DNA of 64,000 nucleotides from Oceanobacillus salinisoli (GTDB taxonomy: Bacteria; Bacillota; Bacilli; Bacillales; Amphibacillaceae), in contig NZ_WOFB01000001.1 of the NCBI RefSeq assembly GCF_009733865.1, positions 186,001 to 250,000 of the forward strand, in the 5' to 3' direction. Under the pieces are notes generated by a model that saw only the letters and a list, made by a program, of their open reading frames with translations, searched no databases and was not told the DNA's origin. A program made the translations under genes and the position numbers. Positions 44,732 to 53,610 of the stretch are shown here, piece after piece. Each line of letters begins with the position of its first letter. Position 1 is the stretch's first letter.

Positions 44732-45622
44732 ATGCAAAAATTACTTCTCTTCGCACTCGTTGGCTTTTTTGCCCAATTAATTGATGGTTCGCTGGGAATG
44801 GCTTTTGGAGCGACATCATCTTCTTTACTGCTCATGTTTGGCGTGGCTCCTGCCGTTGCTTCTGCTTCCATCCACATATCTGAAATTGCGACTACAGCAG
44901 CTTCTGGTGTGTCACATTTTAAATTTGGGAATGTGGATAAGGGATTAATGATTCGTTTAATGATCCCTGGCTCTATCTCTGCATTTCTAGGTGCAGCACT
45001 TTTAAGCAATTTAAATGGGGAACTTATTAAACCATTTATTTCTATATTTTTATTAACAATGGGTATTTACATTATTTATCGTTTTTTATTTAAAATGGAT
45101 ATGAATCAGCACGGTGGAAACCGTAAGATATCAACGATTGTTCTTATCCCACTTGGGGCTGTTTCCGGTTTTTTGGATGCTATAGGTGGTGGTGGATGGG
45201 GACCAATTAATACGCCACTGTTATTATCCAAAAAAGGCGTAAATCCTCGATTAGTCATTGGTACCGTATCAACAAGTGAATTTGCCATTACCTTATCTGC
45301 GTCCATCGGATTTTTAATGTTTCTTGGCTGGGAACAGATTAATTGGTTGTGGGTCGGTGCTTTTGCTTTTGGTGGTGTATTTGCTGCTCCAATTGCAGCC
45401 TGGTTGGTTAGGGTTATTCCACTGTATCTATTAGGAGCGATTGTTGGGGGATTAATTATAGTGACCAATGCCCATATTTTAATGAATTTCCTGGTTAGTG
45501 ACAGTTCTATAAAGAATGGTATCTATTTATCTCTGTTTTTAGGGTGGGGGTTACTTCTTCTTTTTGCAATTTATCGTAACAAAATCAATCCAAAGAAAGA
45601 TAAACAGCGTGAAGTAAGCTAA
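44732..45622 (+). CDS. TauE/SafE-family transporter, likely sulfur anion transport
   Basis: TauE/SafE proteins carry sulfite, sulfate or organosulfonate-related anions. The 296-residue protein has about eight helices in two homologous halves, with FFAQLIDGSLGMAFGATSSS in the first and FLDAIGGGGWGPINTPLLL in the second. It precedes sat by 38 bp, in the place where B. subtilis has the sulfate permease cysP, so it is probably the sulfate importer; direction and substrate are inferred. GAAAGGAG precedes the ATG. Confidence 0.85.
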   Translation: MQKLLLFALVGFFAQLIDGSLGMAFGATSSSLLLMFGVAPAVASASIHISEIATTAASGVSHFKFGNVDKGLMIRLMIPGSISAFLGAALLSNLNGELIKPFISIFLLTMGIYIIYRFLFKMDMNQHGGNRKISTIVLIPLGAVSGFLDAIGGGGWGPINTPLLLSKKGVNPRLVIGTVSTSEFAITLSASIGFLMFLGWEQINWLWVGAFAFGGVFAAPIAAWLVRVIPLYLLGAIVGGLIIVTNAHILMNFLVSDSSIKNGIYLSLFLGWGLLLLFAIYRNKINPKKDKQREVS

Positions 45623-45660
45623 ATAAATAGTAAATAATAATTTAGGGAGGCTATTATTTC

Positions 45661-46839
45661 ATGACGATAACAAAAGCGAACGAAGCGACAACAATATTAC
45701 CACATGGTGGAGAATTGATACGAAGAGAGTTGGATGGAGAGAAAAGGAAGGCCCTTATAGCAAAAGCTGCATCATTTAAGGGATTGACCTTAGGTGCATG
45801 GAGTTTATCTGATTTGGAATTAATAGCTATTGGTGGGTTTAGTCCACTAACAGGTTTTATGGGAAAAGAGGATTATACCCGAGTTGTTGAGGAAACAAGA
45901 CTTTCCAGTGGGTTAGTCTGGAGTATACCGATCACACTGCCTGTAACGGAGAAACAGGCTGAGGAGTATGATATCGGCACATCCATTTCCCTTTATGGAG
46001 AGGACAATCAATTATATGGGGTGCTTGAGCTGGAAGAAAAGTACAAATATGATAAAGAAAAAGAAGCGAAACTTGTATATGGTACAACAGATGAAGCACA
46101 TCCAGGTGTAAAAAGAGTTTATGAAAAGGGGGATGTTTATTTAGCAGGTCCGATTTATTTGCTTAACCGTCCTCGACATGATGATTTTAAAGAATTTTAT
46201 TTAGATCCAACAGAAACGCGGGAAATGTTTGCTGATTTAGGATGGAAAACAGTCGTAGGTTTCCAAACCCGTAACCCGGTTCACCGTGCCCATGAATACA
46301 TTCAAAAGTCAGCTTTGGAAATAGTGGATGGGCTGTTGTTAAATCCATTGGTAGGTGAAACGAAATCGGATGACATTCCAGCCGATATACGTATGGAAAG
46401 CTATCAGGTTATTCTAAAAAACTATTTTCCTGAGAATAGAGCTAGATTAGTTATTTATCCAGCTGCCATGCGGTATGCAGGTCCAAGGGAAGCCATTCTC
46501 CATGCCATCGTCCGTAAAAATTATGGCTGCACCCATTTCATCGTTGGGCGCGACCATGCAGGAGTTGGTGATTATTATGGAACGTATGAAGCGCAAGAGT
46601 TAATCAGTCAGTTTGAAGGGGAGCTAGGAATTCAGATTCTGAAGTTTGATCATGCCTTTTATTGCACTAAATGTGAAAACATGGCAACGGCTAAAACTTG
46701 CCCGCATGACAAAGATGCTCATGTTCATTTAAGCGGAACGAAAGTGCGTGGGAAGCTTCGCAATGGAGAAGCTTTACCGAAACAGTTCTCTCGTCCAGAG
46801 GTTGCAGCTGTGCTTATAAAGGGAATGCAGCAGGTTTAA
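45661..46839 (+). CDS. sat: Sulfate adenylyltransferase
   Basis: Sat (ATP sulfurylase) makes APS from sulfate and ATP. The 392-residue monofunctional enzyme has the PUA-like N-domain, the catalytic motif [26 protein letters not shown], and a zinc-site-like [16 protein letters not shown]. It lies between the TauE/SafE gene and cysC. TAGGGAGGC lies upstream of the ATG. Confidence 0.95.
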   Translation: MTITKANEATTILPHGGELIRRELDGEKRKALIAKAASFKGLTLGAWSLSDLELIAIGGFSPLTGFMGKEDYTRVVEETRLSSGLVWSIPITLPVTEKQAEEYDIGTSISLYGEDNQLYGVLELEEKYKYDKEKEAKLVYGTTDEAHPGVKRVYEKGDVYLAGPIYLLNRPRHDDFKEFYLDPTETREMFADLGWKTVVGFQTRNPVHRAHEYIQKSALEIVDGLLLNPLVGETKSDDIPADIRMESYQVILKNYFPENRARLVIYPAAMRYAGPREAILHAIVRKNYGCTHFIVGRDHAGVGDYYGTYEAQELISQFEGELGIQILKFDHAFYCTKCENMATAKTCPHDKDAHVHLSGTKVRGKLRNGEALPKQFSRPEVAAVLIKGMQQV

Positions 46840-46857
46840 ACAATTAGGAGGGGTAAA

Positions 46858-47457
46858 ATGAGCAAATCAGTCAATATCGTCTGGCATGATTCCAACGTAA
46901 CGAAAGAAGATAGACAAAGCCGGAATAACCATAAGAGCGCTGTGCTATGGTTTACAGGTCTTTCCGGATCAGGGAAATCTACTATTACTGTAACTTTGGA
47001 GAAAGCGCTCTTTGACCGAGGAATTCAAATATACCGTTTGGATGGAGATAATATCCGCCATGGTTTGAATAATAACCTAGGCTTCAGTCCAGAAGATAGA
47101 AAAGAAAATATTCGCCGTATTGGAGAAGTAGCAAAGCTAATGGTCGATGCGGGATTAATTACATTGACAGCTTTTATTTCTCCATACCGGGAAGATCGTG
47201 ATAATGTTAGATGGATACTGGAAGAAAATGAGTTTATTGAGGTTTATGTGAAAGCAAGCTTAGAAGCGTGTGAAGAGCGTGATCCAAAGGGGCTTTATCA
47301 AAAAGCACGAGCAGGAGAAATTAAAAATTTCACGGGAATTGATGCCCCATATGAGGAGCCATTACAACCGGAAATTACAATCGATACAGAAGAACAATCG
47401 ATAGAAGAATCCGTTGACGTTATTATTTCTTATTTAAGGGAGAATGGATATTTATAG
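46858..47457 (+). CDS. cysC: Adenylylsulfate kinase
   Basis: CysC phosphorylates APS to PAPS. The 199-residue protein has the P-loop [39 protein letters not shown] and [19 protein letters not shown]. Since the CysH here is of the APS-reductase class, PAPS may serve sulfation or an alternative route. AGGAGGGG precedes the ATG. Last gene of the sulfur cluster. Confidence 0.95.
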   Translation: MSKSVNIVWHDSNVTKEDRQSRNNHKSAVLWFTGLSGSGKSTITVTLEKALFDRGIQIYRLDGDNIRHGLNNNLGFSPEDRKENIRRIGEVAKLMVDAGLITLTAFISPYREDRDNVRWILEENEFIEVYVKASLEACEERDPKGLYQKARAGEIKNFTGIDAPYEEPLQPEITIDTEEQSIEESVDVIISYLRENGYL

Positions 47458-47664
47458 ACTTATTCCTTAACAAAAGTGGATGTACAAAGGTAAATACTAT
47501 AGAGTTTGTAATGGGTTTACTTTAGAATGTAACCATTTTAATAAAGAACTTCTTTCATTCATACACATGTTATTTTTGTGAAAAATAACATGTGATTTTT
47601 ATCGTTAAATTTTATCTTTAGCTTTTTTCTTAAGTTATATTGCCGTTCATCCTTTGTAGTTGAT

Positions 47665-47741
47665 ATAAACTCTGAAATGGCTTTAGATGATGTTGGAGCT
47701 TTATCTACCGCTGCAGAAATACATACCTTTCGGGGGAGGCT
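47665..47741 (+). repeat. Left part of composite module C
   Basis: GGCTTTAGATGATGTTGGAGC then ATCTACCGCTGCAGAAATACA matches module C. It abuts the 52-bp tandem array. Confidence 0.55.
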
Positions 47742-48190
47742 GGTGCTACGTGACCGAGTGAGTTCTGGAATCAATAAAAGGTCATGTAGAGAGGTGCTAC
47801 GTTACCGAATAAGTTCCAGAATCAGATAAAAGGTAACATAGAAAGGTTCTATGTTACCGAATAAGCTCTAGAATCAGATAAAAGGTCACATAGAAAGGTT
47901 CTACGTTACCGAATAAGCTCTAGAATCAGATAAAAGGTCACGTAGAAAGGTGCTACGTTACTGAATGAGCTCTGGAATCAGATGAAAGGTCACGTAGAAA
48001 GATGCTACGTTACCGAATAAGCTCTGGAATCAGATAAAAGGTCACGTAGAAAGGTGCTACGTTACTGAATGAGCTCCGGAATCAGTTAAAAGGTCACATA
48101 GAAAGGTGCTACGTTACCGAATAAGCTCTAGAATCAGATAAAAGGTCACTTAGAAGGTGCTACGTGACTAAATGAGCTCTGAAATCAGTT
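47742..48190. repeat. 52-bp tandem repeat array, nine units
   Basis: Nine contiguous units of 51-52 bp begin near 47742, 47793, 47845, 47897, 47949, 48001, 48053, 48105 and 48156. Each contains GGTnACGTAG, an AAAGGTG-type loop, and CTACGTTACC, an inverted repeat, then GAATAAGCTCTAGAATCAGA. In the third unit both arms change together (GGTAACATAG / CTATGTTACC), which keeps pairing. There are no unique spacers, so it is not CRISPR. The whole 1281-bp gap from cysC to the SMR genes contains repeats only. Confidence 0.85.
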
Positions 48191-48295
48191 GAGCAGGTAA
48201 GTTGCCTCTTTTCCCACAGTGGTTTCCATGTATTTCCTACGTTAGATTTGTACTATTCTTATTCCTATCATTATGTGCTAATCCCATGGTCGATT

Positions 48296-48470
48296 GGAGT
48301 GGATGGCAGTCGACTATTAAGGGAAAGTGAAGACGATGAGACCCCACAGCGAGCAGTTTTTGCTCATGAGGAGGCTCATCGCGAGCCCGCGAATAGTACT
48401 TCCCGGTGCGGAAATCAATGTTAGGCGTACTTCGCAGTTTATATATTTTGTGTCAACTACAATAATCTTT
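48296..48470. repeat. Dispersed Bacillaceae repeat (GAAGACGATGAGACCCCRCAG family)
   Basis: GGAGTGGATGGCAGTCGACT, GAAGACGATGAGACCCCAC, GAGGAGGCTCATCGCGAGCC and GTGCGGAAATCAATGTTAGG follow in the order of a repeat that I know from many Bacillus-group genomes. The 3' part (CTTCGCAGTTTATATATTTT, GTGTCAACTAC) matches the end of module C. From 48471 to 48738 no gene is seen. Confidence 0.6.
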
Positions 48471-48738
48471 TTGAAAAGGATTATGTACAAACGGAATTTA
48501 AAATTTCACCATAATTTCATAAAAAGTGTTAAAATTGCTCATGGATGAAAAATGATATGAAACCATTTATTATTAAGTATTTTAGGGATGCTAATATTTG
48601 GATGAATTGGAAAATAAAAATAGAATGCTTTCAAGTGACCCACATAATTATTTGGCTGTGCAAATATTAGTTAGCTATGGATCTTTTTAACGACCGATAC
48701 GGATTGGTGGATTCTTTACAAGAAATATGAGGTGGCTT

Positions 48739-49080
48739 ATGAATAAAGACTGGAACATTATTTTAATAGCAGGATTGTTTGAAATTGGCTGGGTGATTGG
48801 GTTGAATCATGCTTATAATTGGTGGACATGGGGATTAACCCTATTAGCTATATACGTTAGCATGCATCTTTTAATTATTGGATCACGACGTTTACCAGTT
48901 GGTACGACATATGCAGTTTTTACTGGAATAGGAACTACTGGAACTGTAATTATAGACATTCTTATTTTTGGGGAGCCATTTCAATGGATTAAGGTTTTCC
49001 TCATATTTTTATTGTTATGTGGTGTTATTGGTTTGAAAACAATCACACCAAATAAGGAAAGCAAGGGAGAGCATGCATAA
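48739..49080 (+). CDS. SMR-family multidrug efflux subunit 1 (YkkC-like)
   Basis: Small multidrug resistance proteins are four-helix proton antiporters; paired types work as heterodimers. The 113-residue protein has LFEIGWVIGLNHA with the essential Glu in helix 1, LPVGTTYAVFTGIGTTGTV and GVIGLKTIT, closest in style to YkkC of B. subtilis. The ATG at 48739 follows GAGGTGG; an ATG at 48727 has none. Its stop overlaps the next start by one base. No guanidine riboswitch is visible upstream. Confidence 0.85.
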   Translation: MNKDWNIILIAGLFEIGWVIGLNHAYNWWTWGLTLLAIYVSMHLLIIGSRRLPVGTTYAVFTGIGTTGTVIIDILIFGEPFQWIKVFLIFLLLCGVIGLKTITPNKESKGEHA

Positions 49081-49394
49081 TGGACTGGTTATTTTTACTT
49101 GTAGCGGGGGTAGCGGAAGTTTGTGGTGTAATGGGGATTAATCAGGTGAACCGGAAGAAAAATTTCCTGTCTTTTACGATGTTAATTGGTGGTTTTTTTA
49201 TTAGTTTTCTATTTTTGTCCCTTGCGATGCGTACGATTTCCATGAGTACAGCCTATGCCGTTTGGACAGGGATTGGTGCAGTGGGAAGTGTATTGGTGGG
49301 AATGATTTTATACGGAGAATCCAAACAATGGTTAAGAATCTTATTTATTTTAATGATAGTATTAGCCGTTATCGGGTTAAAGCTAATTGATTAG
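49080..49394 (+). CDS. SMR-family multidrug efflux subunit 2 (YkkD-like)
   Basis: This is the partner of the preceding SMR protein: 104 residues, four helices, GVAEVCGVMGINQV with the essential Glu in helix 1, STAYAVWTGIGAVGSV and VIGLKLID. The shared base TAATG couples translation with subunit 1. The pair may export quaternary amines or guanidinium-type cations; substrate not readable. Confidence 0.87.
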   Translation: MDWLFLLVAGVAEVCGVMGINQVNRKKNFLSFTMLIGGFFISFLFLSLAMRTISMSTAYAVWTGIGAVGSVLVGMILYGESKQWLRILFILMIVLAVIGLKLID

Positions 49395-49412
49395 AATAGG
49401 GGAAAATAAAAA

Positions 49413-49438
49413 GAGCCTAGAGAATATCTCTATGACTC
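49413..49438 (-). terminator. Terminator of the SH3 protein gene
   Basis: GAGCCTAGAGA pairs with TCTCTATGACTC (one bulge) around a short loop; on the minus strand TTTTTATTTT follows. It also faces the SMR genes. Confidence 0.75.
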
Positions 49439-49444
49439 CTTGTC

Positions 49445-49870
49445 TCACTCTTCATTTGTTAAGTATTTACTATTGACATAACCAGTAAACTCATCCGTTA
49501 TTATTTTTACCCATTCCTCGGAATCATCCATGTCTTCTACTTTCACTTCCTGGTTCCGTCCAACAACACCTACAATGTCACCATCTGTAGTTGGGCCACT
49601 CCGAACATTTAATAAATCCGCTGTAACATACATCGTGACTGGAGAAGATTCGGATTTTTTGTTTGCTTTTTCCTCGTCTTTGTCTTTCTCCGTATCTTCT
49701 TCTGTTTCTGTTAAAGAAGGCGACTCTTCCGTTGAAACCGCACTTGGTTGTGACTGGGCTGTTGCAAAATCCGGATTGGTGAAATTATGCTGCATGATTA
49801 CGACAAATGCAATAAATGCAGTAGTTAAAATGGTTAGTATAGCTATAGCAAAACCTTTACTTTTTTTCAT
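49445..49870 (-). CDS. SH3-domain protein with N-terminal membrane anchor
   Basis: The 141-residue protein has a single membrane or signal segment (GFAIAILTILTTAFIAFVV), a Ser/Glu/Lys-rich linker of about 60 residues, and a bacterial SH3 domain with LLNVRSGPTTDGDIVGVVG and DEFTGYVNSKYL. Such domains bind peptidoglycan cross-bridges, so it probably sits in the cell wall. No catalytic domain is present. The ATG at 49870 follows TAGGAG; an upstream frame to 49912 is unlikely. Confidence 0.8.
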   Translation of the reverse strand: MKKSKGFAIAILTILTTAFIAFVVIMQHNFTNPDFATAQSQPSAVSTEESPSLTETEEDTEKDKDEEKANKKSESSPVTMYVTADLLNVRSGPTTDGDIVGVVGRNQEVKVEDMDDSEEWVKIITDEFTGYVNSKYLTNEE

Positions 49871-50027
49871 TGTAATTTCTCCTATATGTATAATTTCTAT
49901 TTCATTATACATGAAAAATGTAGAAATTTGGAGTATCTGCCTTATTTTAACGGAATTAGCTACATATATTTAAGGAAAAACATTCAGCTAGTGATTATAT
50001 GTAATGGGGATTTCATCATAACAAAAT

Positions 50028-50079
50028 CGGCAGGATGATAAAATGATTTTTGCTTCAATCACTTTATATCATCCTGCCG
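50028..50079 (-). terminator. Terminator of the zinc-uptake operon
   Basis: Perfect 13-bp arms CGGCAGGATGATA and TATCATCCTGCCG lie ten bases past the zur stop, followed on the minus strand by a T-rich tract (ATTTTG). Confidence 0.8.
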
Positions 50080-50089
50080 CAGATAAAGT

Positions 50090-50503
50090 TTAATGTTCCT
50101 GGCATGACGGACACAATCCGTATATTTCAAATTTATGTCCTTCAATGGCATAATTTGCTAACGTTTGTTGTACATCATCCATCGGGCATACTTTAATTTC
50201 CTTCGTCTTTCCGCATTCATTGCAAATAAAATGATGATGGTGGTGACTCGTACAATTCATCCGGAAATGTTTTTCCCCGTTCAACTCGGTTGTTTCTAAT
50301 ATTCCCATTTCGTCATATAAATGGAGATTTCGGTAGATGGTATCGAAACTGACACCATCATAACGGTTTTCCAGATGAGTAATCAAGTCCTTCGCAGTAC
50401 GATAGCCATCTTTGTCAGCGAAATATGCCAAAATATCCTTCCGTTTCCCCGTAGCTTTATAGCCTTTGTTTTTTAAAAGGTCGATTGCTTCATTTATATT
50501 CAT
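50090..50503 (-). CDS. zur: Zinc uptake regulator Zur (Fur family)
   Basis: Zur represses zinc-uptake genes when zinc is replete. The 137-residue protein has a Fur-type winged helix (GYKATGKRKDILAYF, FDTIYRNLHLYDEMGIL), the HHHHHF metal stretch, and the structural zinc Cys pairs CNECG and CPSC. It is the last gene of the operon and its start overlaps the znuB stop by four bases, so Zur is made with the permease it controls. Fur and PerR are less likely because of the operon. Confidence 0.9.
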   Translation of the reverse strand: MNINEAIDLLKNKGYKATGKRKDILAYFADKDGYRTAKDLITHLENRYDGVSFDTIYRNLHLYDEMGILETTELNGEKHFRMNCTSHHHHHFICNECGKTKEIKVCPMDDVQQTLANYAIEGHKFEIYGLCPSCQEH

Positions 50504-51348
50504 TTCGCTTCCCTCACTTTTTTAGGAAATTTCAATTGTTTTATGACTATAGAGATTAGTAATATGATAATAGATACCAATACAATCGTTCCACCAGGTG
50601 GAATATTTAAATAGTAACCAGAAATTAGGCCACTAATAACAGCCAATTCCCCAAATAGAATAGATAATCCCATCATTTGCTTAAATCCTTTTGCAAGTCG
50701 CATAGCAGCTGCAACCGGCAATGTCATTAATGCGGAGACAAGCAACACTCCGACAATACGAATGGATGCTGCAATAACAAGTGCAGTCAGAACGATGAAA
50801 AGCAAATGGATTCGTTTGGAATGAATTCCGGAAATCGTTGCATGCTCTTCATCAAACGATAATGTAAATAATTCCTTATAAAATAATGCTACTACAAGTA
50901 TAACAAAGATGGAAATAGTTAGAATCATAAAAAAGTCGCTTTGACTTACAGCAGATACGGAACCGAATAAATAATTGAATAAATCATTATTAAAGCCATC
51001 TGCTATGGCAATAAAAATAACACTTAAGCCGACTCCACCTGATAGAATGATAGGGATAGCTATTTCCTGGTAGGCTTTGTATACACTACGAAGCTTTTCA
51101 ATGAGGACTGATCCGAAAACCGAAAAAATCATCCCAGCATATAATGGTGAAAATACAATGGCAAATAGTTTTTCTACCATTAATCCAAAGGCAATCCCTG
51201 CTAATGTCACATGGGAGAGGGCATCAGCAATTAAAGAAAGCCTTCTTACGACAATAAATGTTCCAAGTAATGGAGCAATAATTCCAATCATTAATCCCGT
51301 TAAAAAAGTATAACGCAGAAAGTCATACTGATAAAAGTCTGCAAACAT
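50500..51348 (-). CDS. znuB: Zinc ABC transporter permease ZnuB/AdcB
   Basis: The 282-residue membrane protein forms the channel of the zinc importer. It has eight or nine helices with GTFIVVRRLSLIADALSHVT, AGIAFGLM, and the ABC-3 stretch VVALFYKELFTLSFDEEHAT. AGGAGGC lies before the ATG. It lies 14 bp after znuC. Confidence 0.93.
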   Translation of the reverse strand: MFADFYQYDFLRYTFLTGLMIGIIAPLLGTFIVVRRLSLIADALSHVTLAGIAFGLMVEKLFAIVFSPLYAGMIFSVFGSVLIEKLRSVYKAYQEIAIPIILSGGVGLSVIFIAIADGFNNDLFNYLFGSVSAVSQSDFFMILTISIFVILVVALFYKELFTLSFDEEHATISGIHSKRIHLLFIVLTALVIAASIRIVGVLLVSALMTLPVAAAMRLAKGFKQMMGLSILFGELAVISGLISGYYLNIPPGGTIVLVSIIILLISIVIKQLKFPKKVREAK

Positions 51349-51362
51349 ATGATGCCTCCTCT

Positions 51363-52118
51363 CTAGTGGTTGTGTGCAACGACATTAACTGGATGACCGT
51401 AAAAGTTAGATAAATCCTCTTCTGTCAACGAAGTATAATCTTCCGGTTTCCCATGAAAATGCAGTGTTTTATTTAAGCATACAATGTCTGTAGCATGTTC
51501 GGTCATTGTGCCTGTATCATGGGTTATTAGCAATAGGGTAATATTTTTGACTTCATGTAACTGGTGGAGTAATTCATAGAAACGTCTAACATTTTCATAG
51601 TCCACTCCGACGGTAGGTTCGTCTAAAATTAAAAGTTCCGGATCATTTACCAATGCCCTTGCGATAAATACTCGCTGCTGCTGTCCCCCTGATAAATTTC
51701 CGATATTTTCATATGCGTATTCCAGCATTCCTACTTGATTGATAGCTTCCAATACCTTTGCCTTGTGTTTTCTACTAAAAAACTTAAAATAACCAACCTT
51801 CGCAGTCAGTCCTGTAGAAACTACTTCAAACACCGTTGCTGGAAACCCGCGGTTAAAGGTGTTTGCTTTTTGAGAAACAAATCCGATTTTATTCCGTTCT
51901 TTAAATTTTCCAATTGGTTTACCGAATAATTCGATTGAACCTTCATCCGGTTTTAATAGACCAAGCAGCAATTTAATTAACGTAGTTTTCCCACCGCCAT
52001 TTGGTCCAACTAAGCCCATAAATGACCCTTGAGGCAGTTCAAAATGGATATGATCAAGTACCGTCTTTTCTTCATAAGCATAGCTTACATTTTTCATAGA
52101 TACAATCGGTTCTTTCAT
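51363..52118 (-). CDS. znuC: Zinc ABC transporter ATP-binding protein ZnuC/AdcC
   Basis: The 251-residue ATPase drives zinc uptake. It has Walker A GPNGGGKTTL, the signature NLSGGQQQRVFIARAL, Walker B ELLILDEPTVGVD and switch His in LLITHDTGT. I start at ATG 52118 after GGAGGTGTAATA; a TTG at 52136 is upstream of that site. Repeats lie between it and znuA. Confidence 0.93.
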   Translation of the reverse strand: MKEPIVSMKNVSYAYEEKTVLDHIHFELPQGSFMGLVGPNGGGKTTLIKLLLGLLKPDEGSIELFGKPIGKFKERNKIGFVSQKANTFNRGFPATVFEVVSTGLTAKVGYFKFFSRKHKAKVLEAINQVGMLEYAYENIGNLSGGQQQRVFIARALVNDPELLILDEPTVGVDYENVRRFYELLHQLHEVKNITLLLITHDTGTMTEHATDIVCLNKTLHFHGKPEDYTSLTEEDLSNFYGHPVNVVAHNH

Positions 52119-52167
52119 TATTACACCTCCACTCAAAAGCGTCTAAACGAAGCTTTATCTTATTTTT

Positions 52168-52290
52168 TGCACGTTAGGAAAGTATAAAATTTTAGCAAAG
52201 AAGCTTTTCGACGTAGCTAAAATTTTAACGTCCTAAGTATAAGAAAAACTACCCATTCGCTAAAGGACGAGCGAATGCGAGTTTTTCTAA
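52168..52290 (+). repeat. Palindromic dispersed repeat D, second full copy
   Basis: It is nearly identical to the copy at 8592: CACGTTAGGAAAGTATAAAA, inverted pair TATAAAATTTTAGC / GCTAAAATTTTAAC, and TTCGCTAAAGGACGAGCGAA. It sits upstream of znuC inside the zinc-uptake locus. Confidence 0.75.
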
Positions 52291-52324
52291 TTATTTCTAA
52301 AGGATTGTTGTTTTCCACTACTAC

Positions 52325-52445
52325 ATTAATTGCGAATTAACTTTAGATGCTAAATTGGTGTTGTAACCTACCGCTACGGAAAGCGTACTGCCCGGAGCGG
52401 AAAATCAACGTTGCACTTACTTCGCGGTCTTTATCAACTGCGGGA
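52325..52445 (+). repeat. Composite module C fragment
   Basis: AACTTTAGATGC, CCTACCGCTACGGAAAGCG and CTTCGCGGTCTTTATCAACT follow the order of module C. With repeat D it fills the 358-bp gap between znuA and znuC. Confidence 0.55.
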
Positions 52446-52476
52446 ATAAAAAAAGCACAACCTAACTGGTCTATTT

Positions 52477-53517
52477 TTATTCCATAACTAGATTTAAAGT
52501 CTCCAAGTTTTTCTTCATTAAAGAGAGGTAATCTTCATTATTGGCTATATCCTCATCAGTTAATACAGATAAATTATGAATGGTTGCTGATTCAGCACCA
52601 ATTTCGTCTTGAATAACTTCTGTTAAACGACTGGACGTATTCTGTTCAAAAATAACGTAGTCTAATTCATATTTTCTTGCTTGATCAATAATCTCGGTTA
52701 GTTCTTTCTGGGATGGTTCACTGCTTGAAGATAGGCCATTAATGGCAATTTGCTCGATACCATAACGTTCTTCCCAGTACCCGTAAGCAGCATGAGCAAC
52801 TAATAATCTTTTATTGCTTTTTTCCTGAAGTGTTTCCGTGAATTCTTCATCTAGTGCAACTAAGTCTTCTTTTAATTCCTCAAAGTTTTCATTATATAAA
52901 GATTCGGATTCCGGATTTAATTTCACTAGTTCCTCTTTAATGATTTCAGACATTTCGAGCATACGGAGCGGATCAATCCAAATATGTGGATCCTGATCAC
53001 CATGATTATGGTCATCATGCTCATCTTCGTCATCATGGCTGGTTTCTTCATCATGTTCATGAGATTCATGCTCATCTTCATGATCTGCTTCTTCATTCTC
53101 GTTGTGCTCGTCAGATTCTTGTTCTGGCTTTACTGAATCATCAGCATGGAAAAGTTCTTCATATTGGCCAAGCTCAATAACTGTAAGATTTTGACTACTT
53201 AAAGTCTCTGCAGCTGTTTCAGCGAATGGCTCCAGCCCGGCTCCGATATATATAAATGCATCGCTTTTAGCAATGTCTGTCATGTCCTTAGATGTAGGTT
53301 CATAGGAATGCTCATCAACCCCAGGAGGGTATACAGATTCTACCATTATGCTACCACCACTTATTCGTCCGATTGCATATTCAATAGGGTATACCGTTGT
53401 ATATATTTTTAATGATTCATTATTATTTATTGTTTCTTCTTCTGTATTTTCCGCAGTACAGCCAATCATAACGGATGTCACTAATATTAATAGTATGATA
53501 GCTTTTAAGTATCTCAC
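52477..53517 (-). CDS. znuA: Zinc-binding lipoprotein ZnuA/AdcA (solute-binding protein)
   Basis: ZnuA captures zinc outside and hands it to ZnuBC. The 346-residue protein has a lipobox ending VMIGC, metal-site residues in GVDEHSYEPT, DPHIWIDPLRM, LLVAHAAYGYWEERYG and VIFEQNTSSR, and a His/Asp/Glu-rich loop of about 50 residues (for example HEHDEETSHDDEDEHDDHNH) typical of zinc binders. I favour GTG 53517, eight bases after AGGAGG; the ATG at 53523 is only two bases from it. Its promoter carries Zur boxes. Confidence 0.93.
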   Translation of the reverse strand: MRYLKAIILLILVTSVMIGCTAENTEEETINNNESLKIYTTVYPIEYAIGRISGGSIMVESVYPPGVDEHSYEPTSKDMTDIAKSDAFIYIGAGLEPFAETAAETLSSQNLTVIELGQYEELFHADDSVKPEQESDEHNENEEADHEDEHESHEHDEETSHDDEDEHDDHNHGDQDPHIWIDPLRMLEMSEIIKEELVKLNPESESLYNENFEELKEDLVALDEEFTETLQEKSNKRLLVAHAAYGYWEERYGIEQIAINGLSSSSEPSQKELTEIIDQARKYELDYVIFEQNTSSRLTEVIQDEIGAESATIHNLSVLTDEDIANNEDYLSLMKKNLETLNLVME

Positions 53518-53560
53518 TGACATATCCTCCTCAACTTATCAATTTTAAACCACCTAACAT

Positions 53561-53610
53561 ATCATACCGTAATCATTTCGATTTGTAAATAAGAATGATT
53601 CCGATTCTAT
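53561..53610 (-). promoter_or_regulatory. znuA promoter with two Zur boxes
   Basis: On the minus strand TTTACA and TATGAT (plus 53584-53589 and 53561-53566) are 17 bp apart. The spacer is AAATCGAAATGATTACGG, close to the Zur consensus TCGTAATnATTACGA, and a second related box (AATCGGAATCATTCTTATT) lies just upstream. Zinc-bound Zur should therefore block this promoter. Confidence 0.75.

Noticed and set aside
47742-48190. CRISPR array
   Set aside because: The 52-bp units are contiguous and nearly identical over their whole length; there are no unique spacers and no cas genes nearby.
48327-48548. 73-residue ORF after the tandem array
   Set aside because: It lies in a known type of dispersed intergenic repeat; the product is not protein-like.
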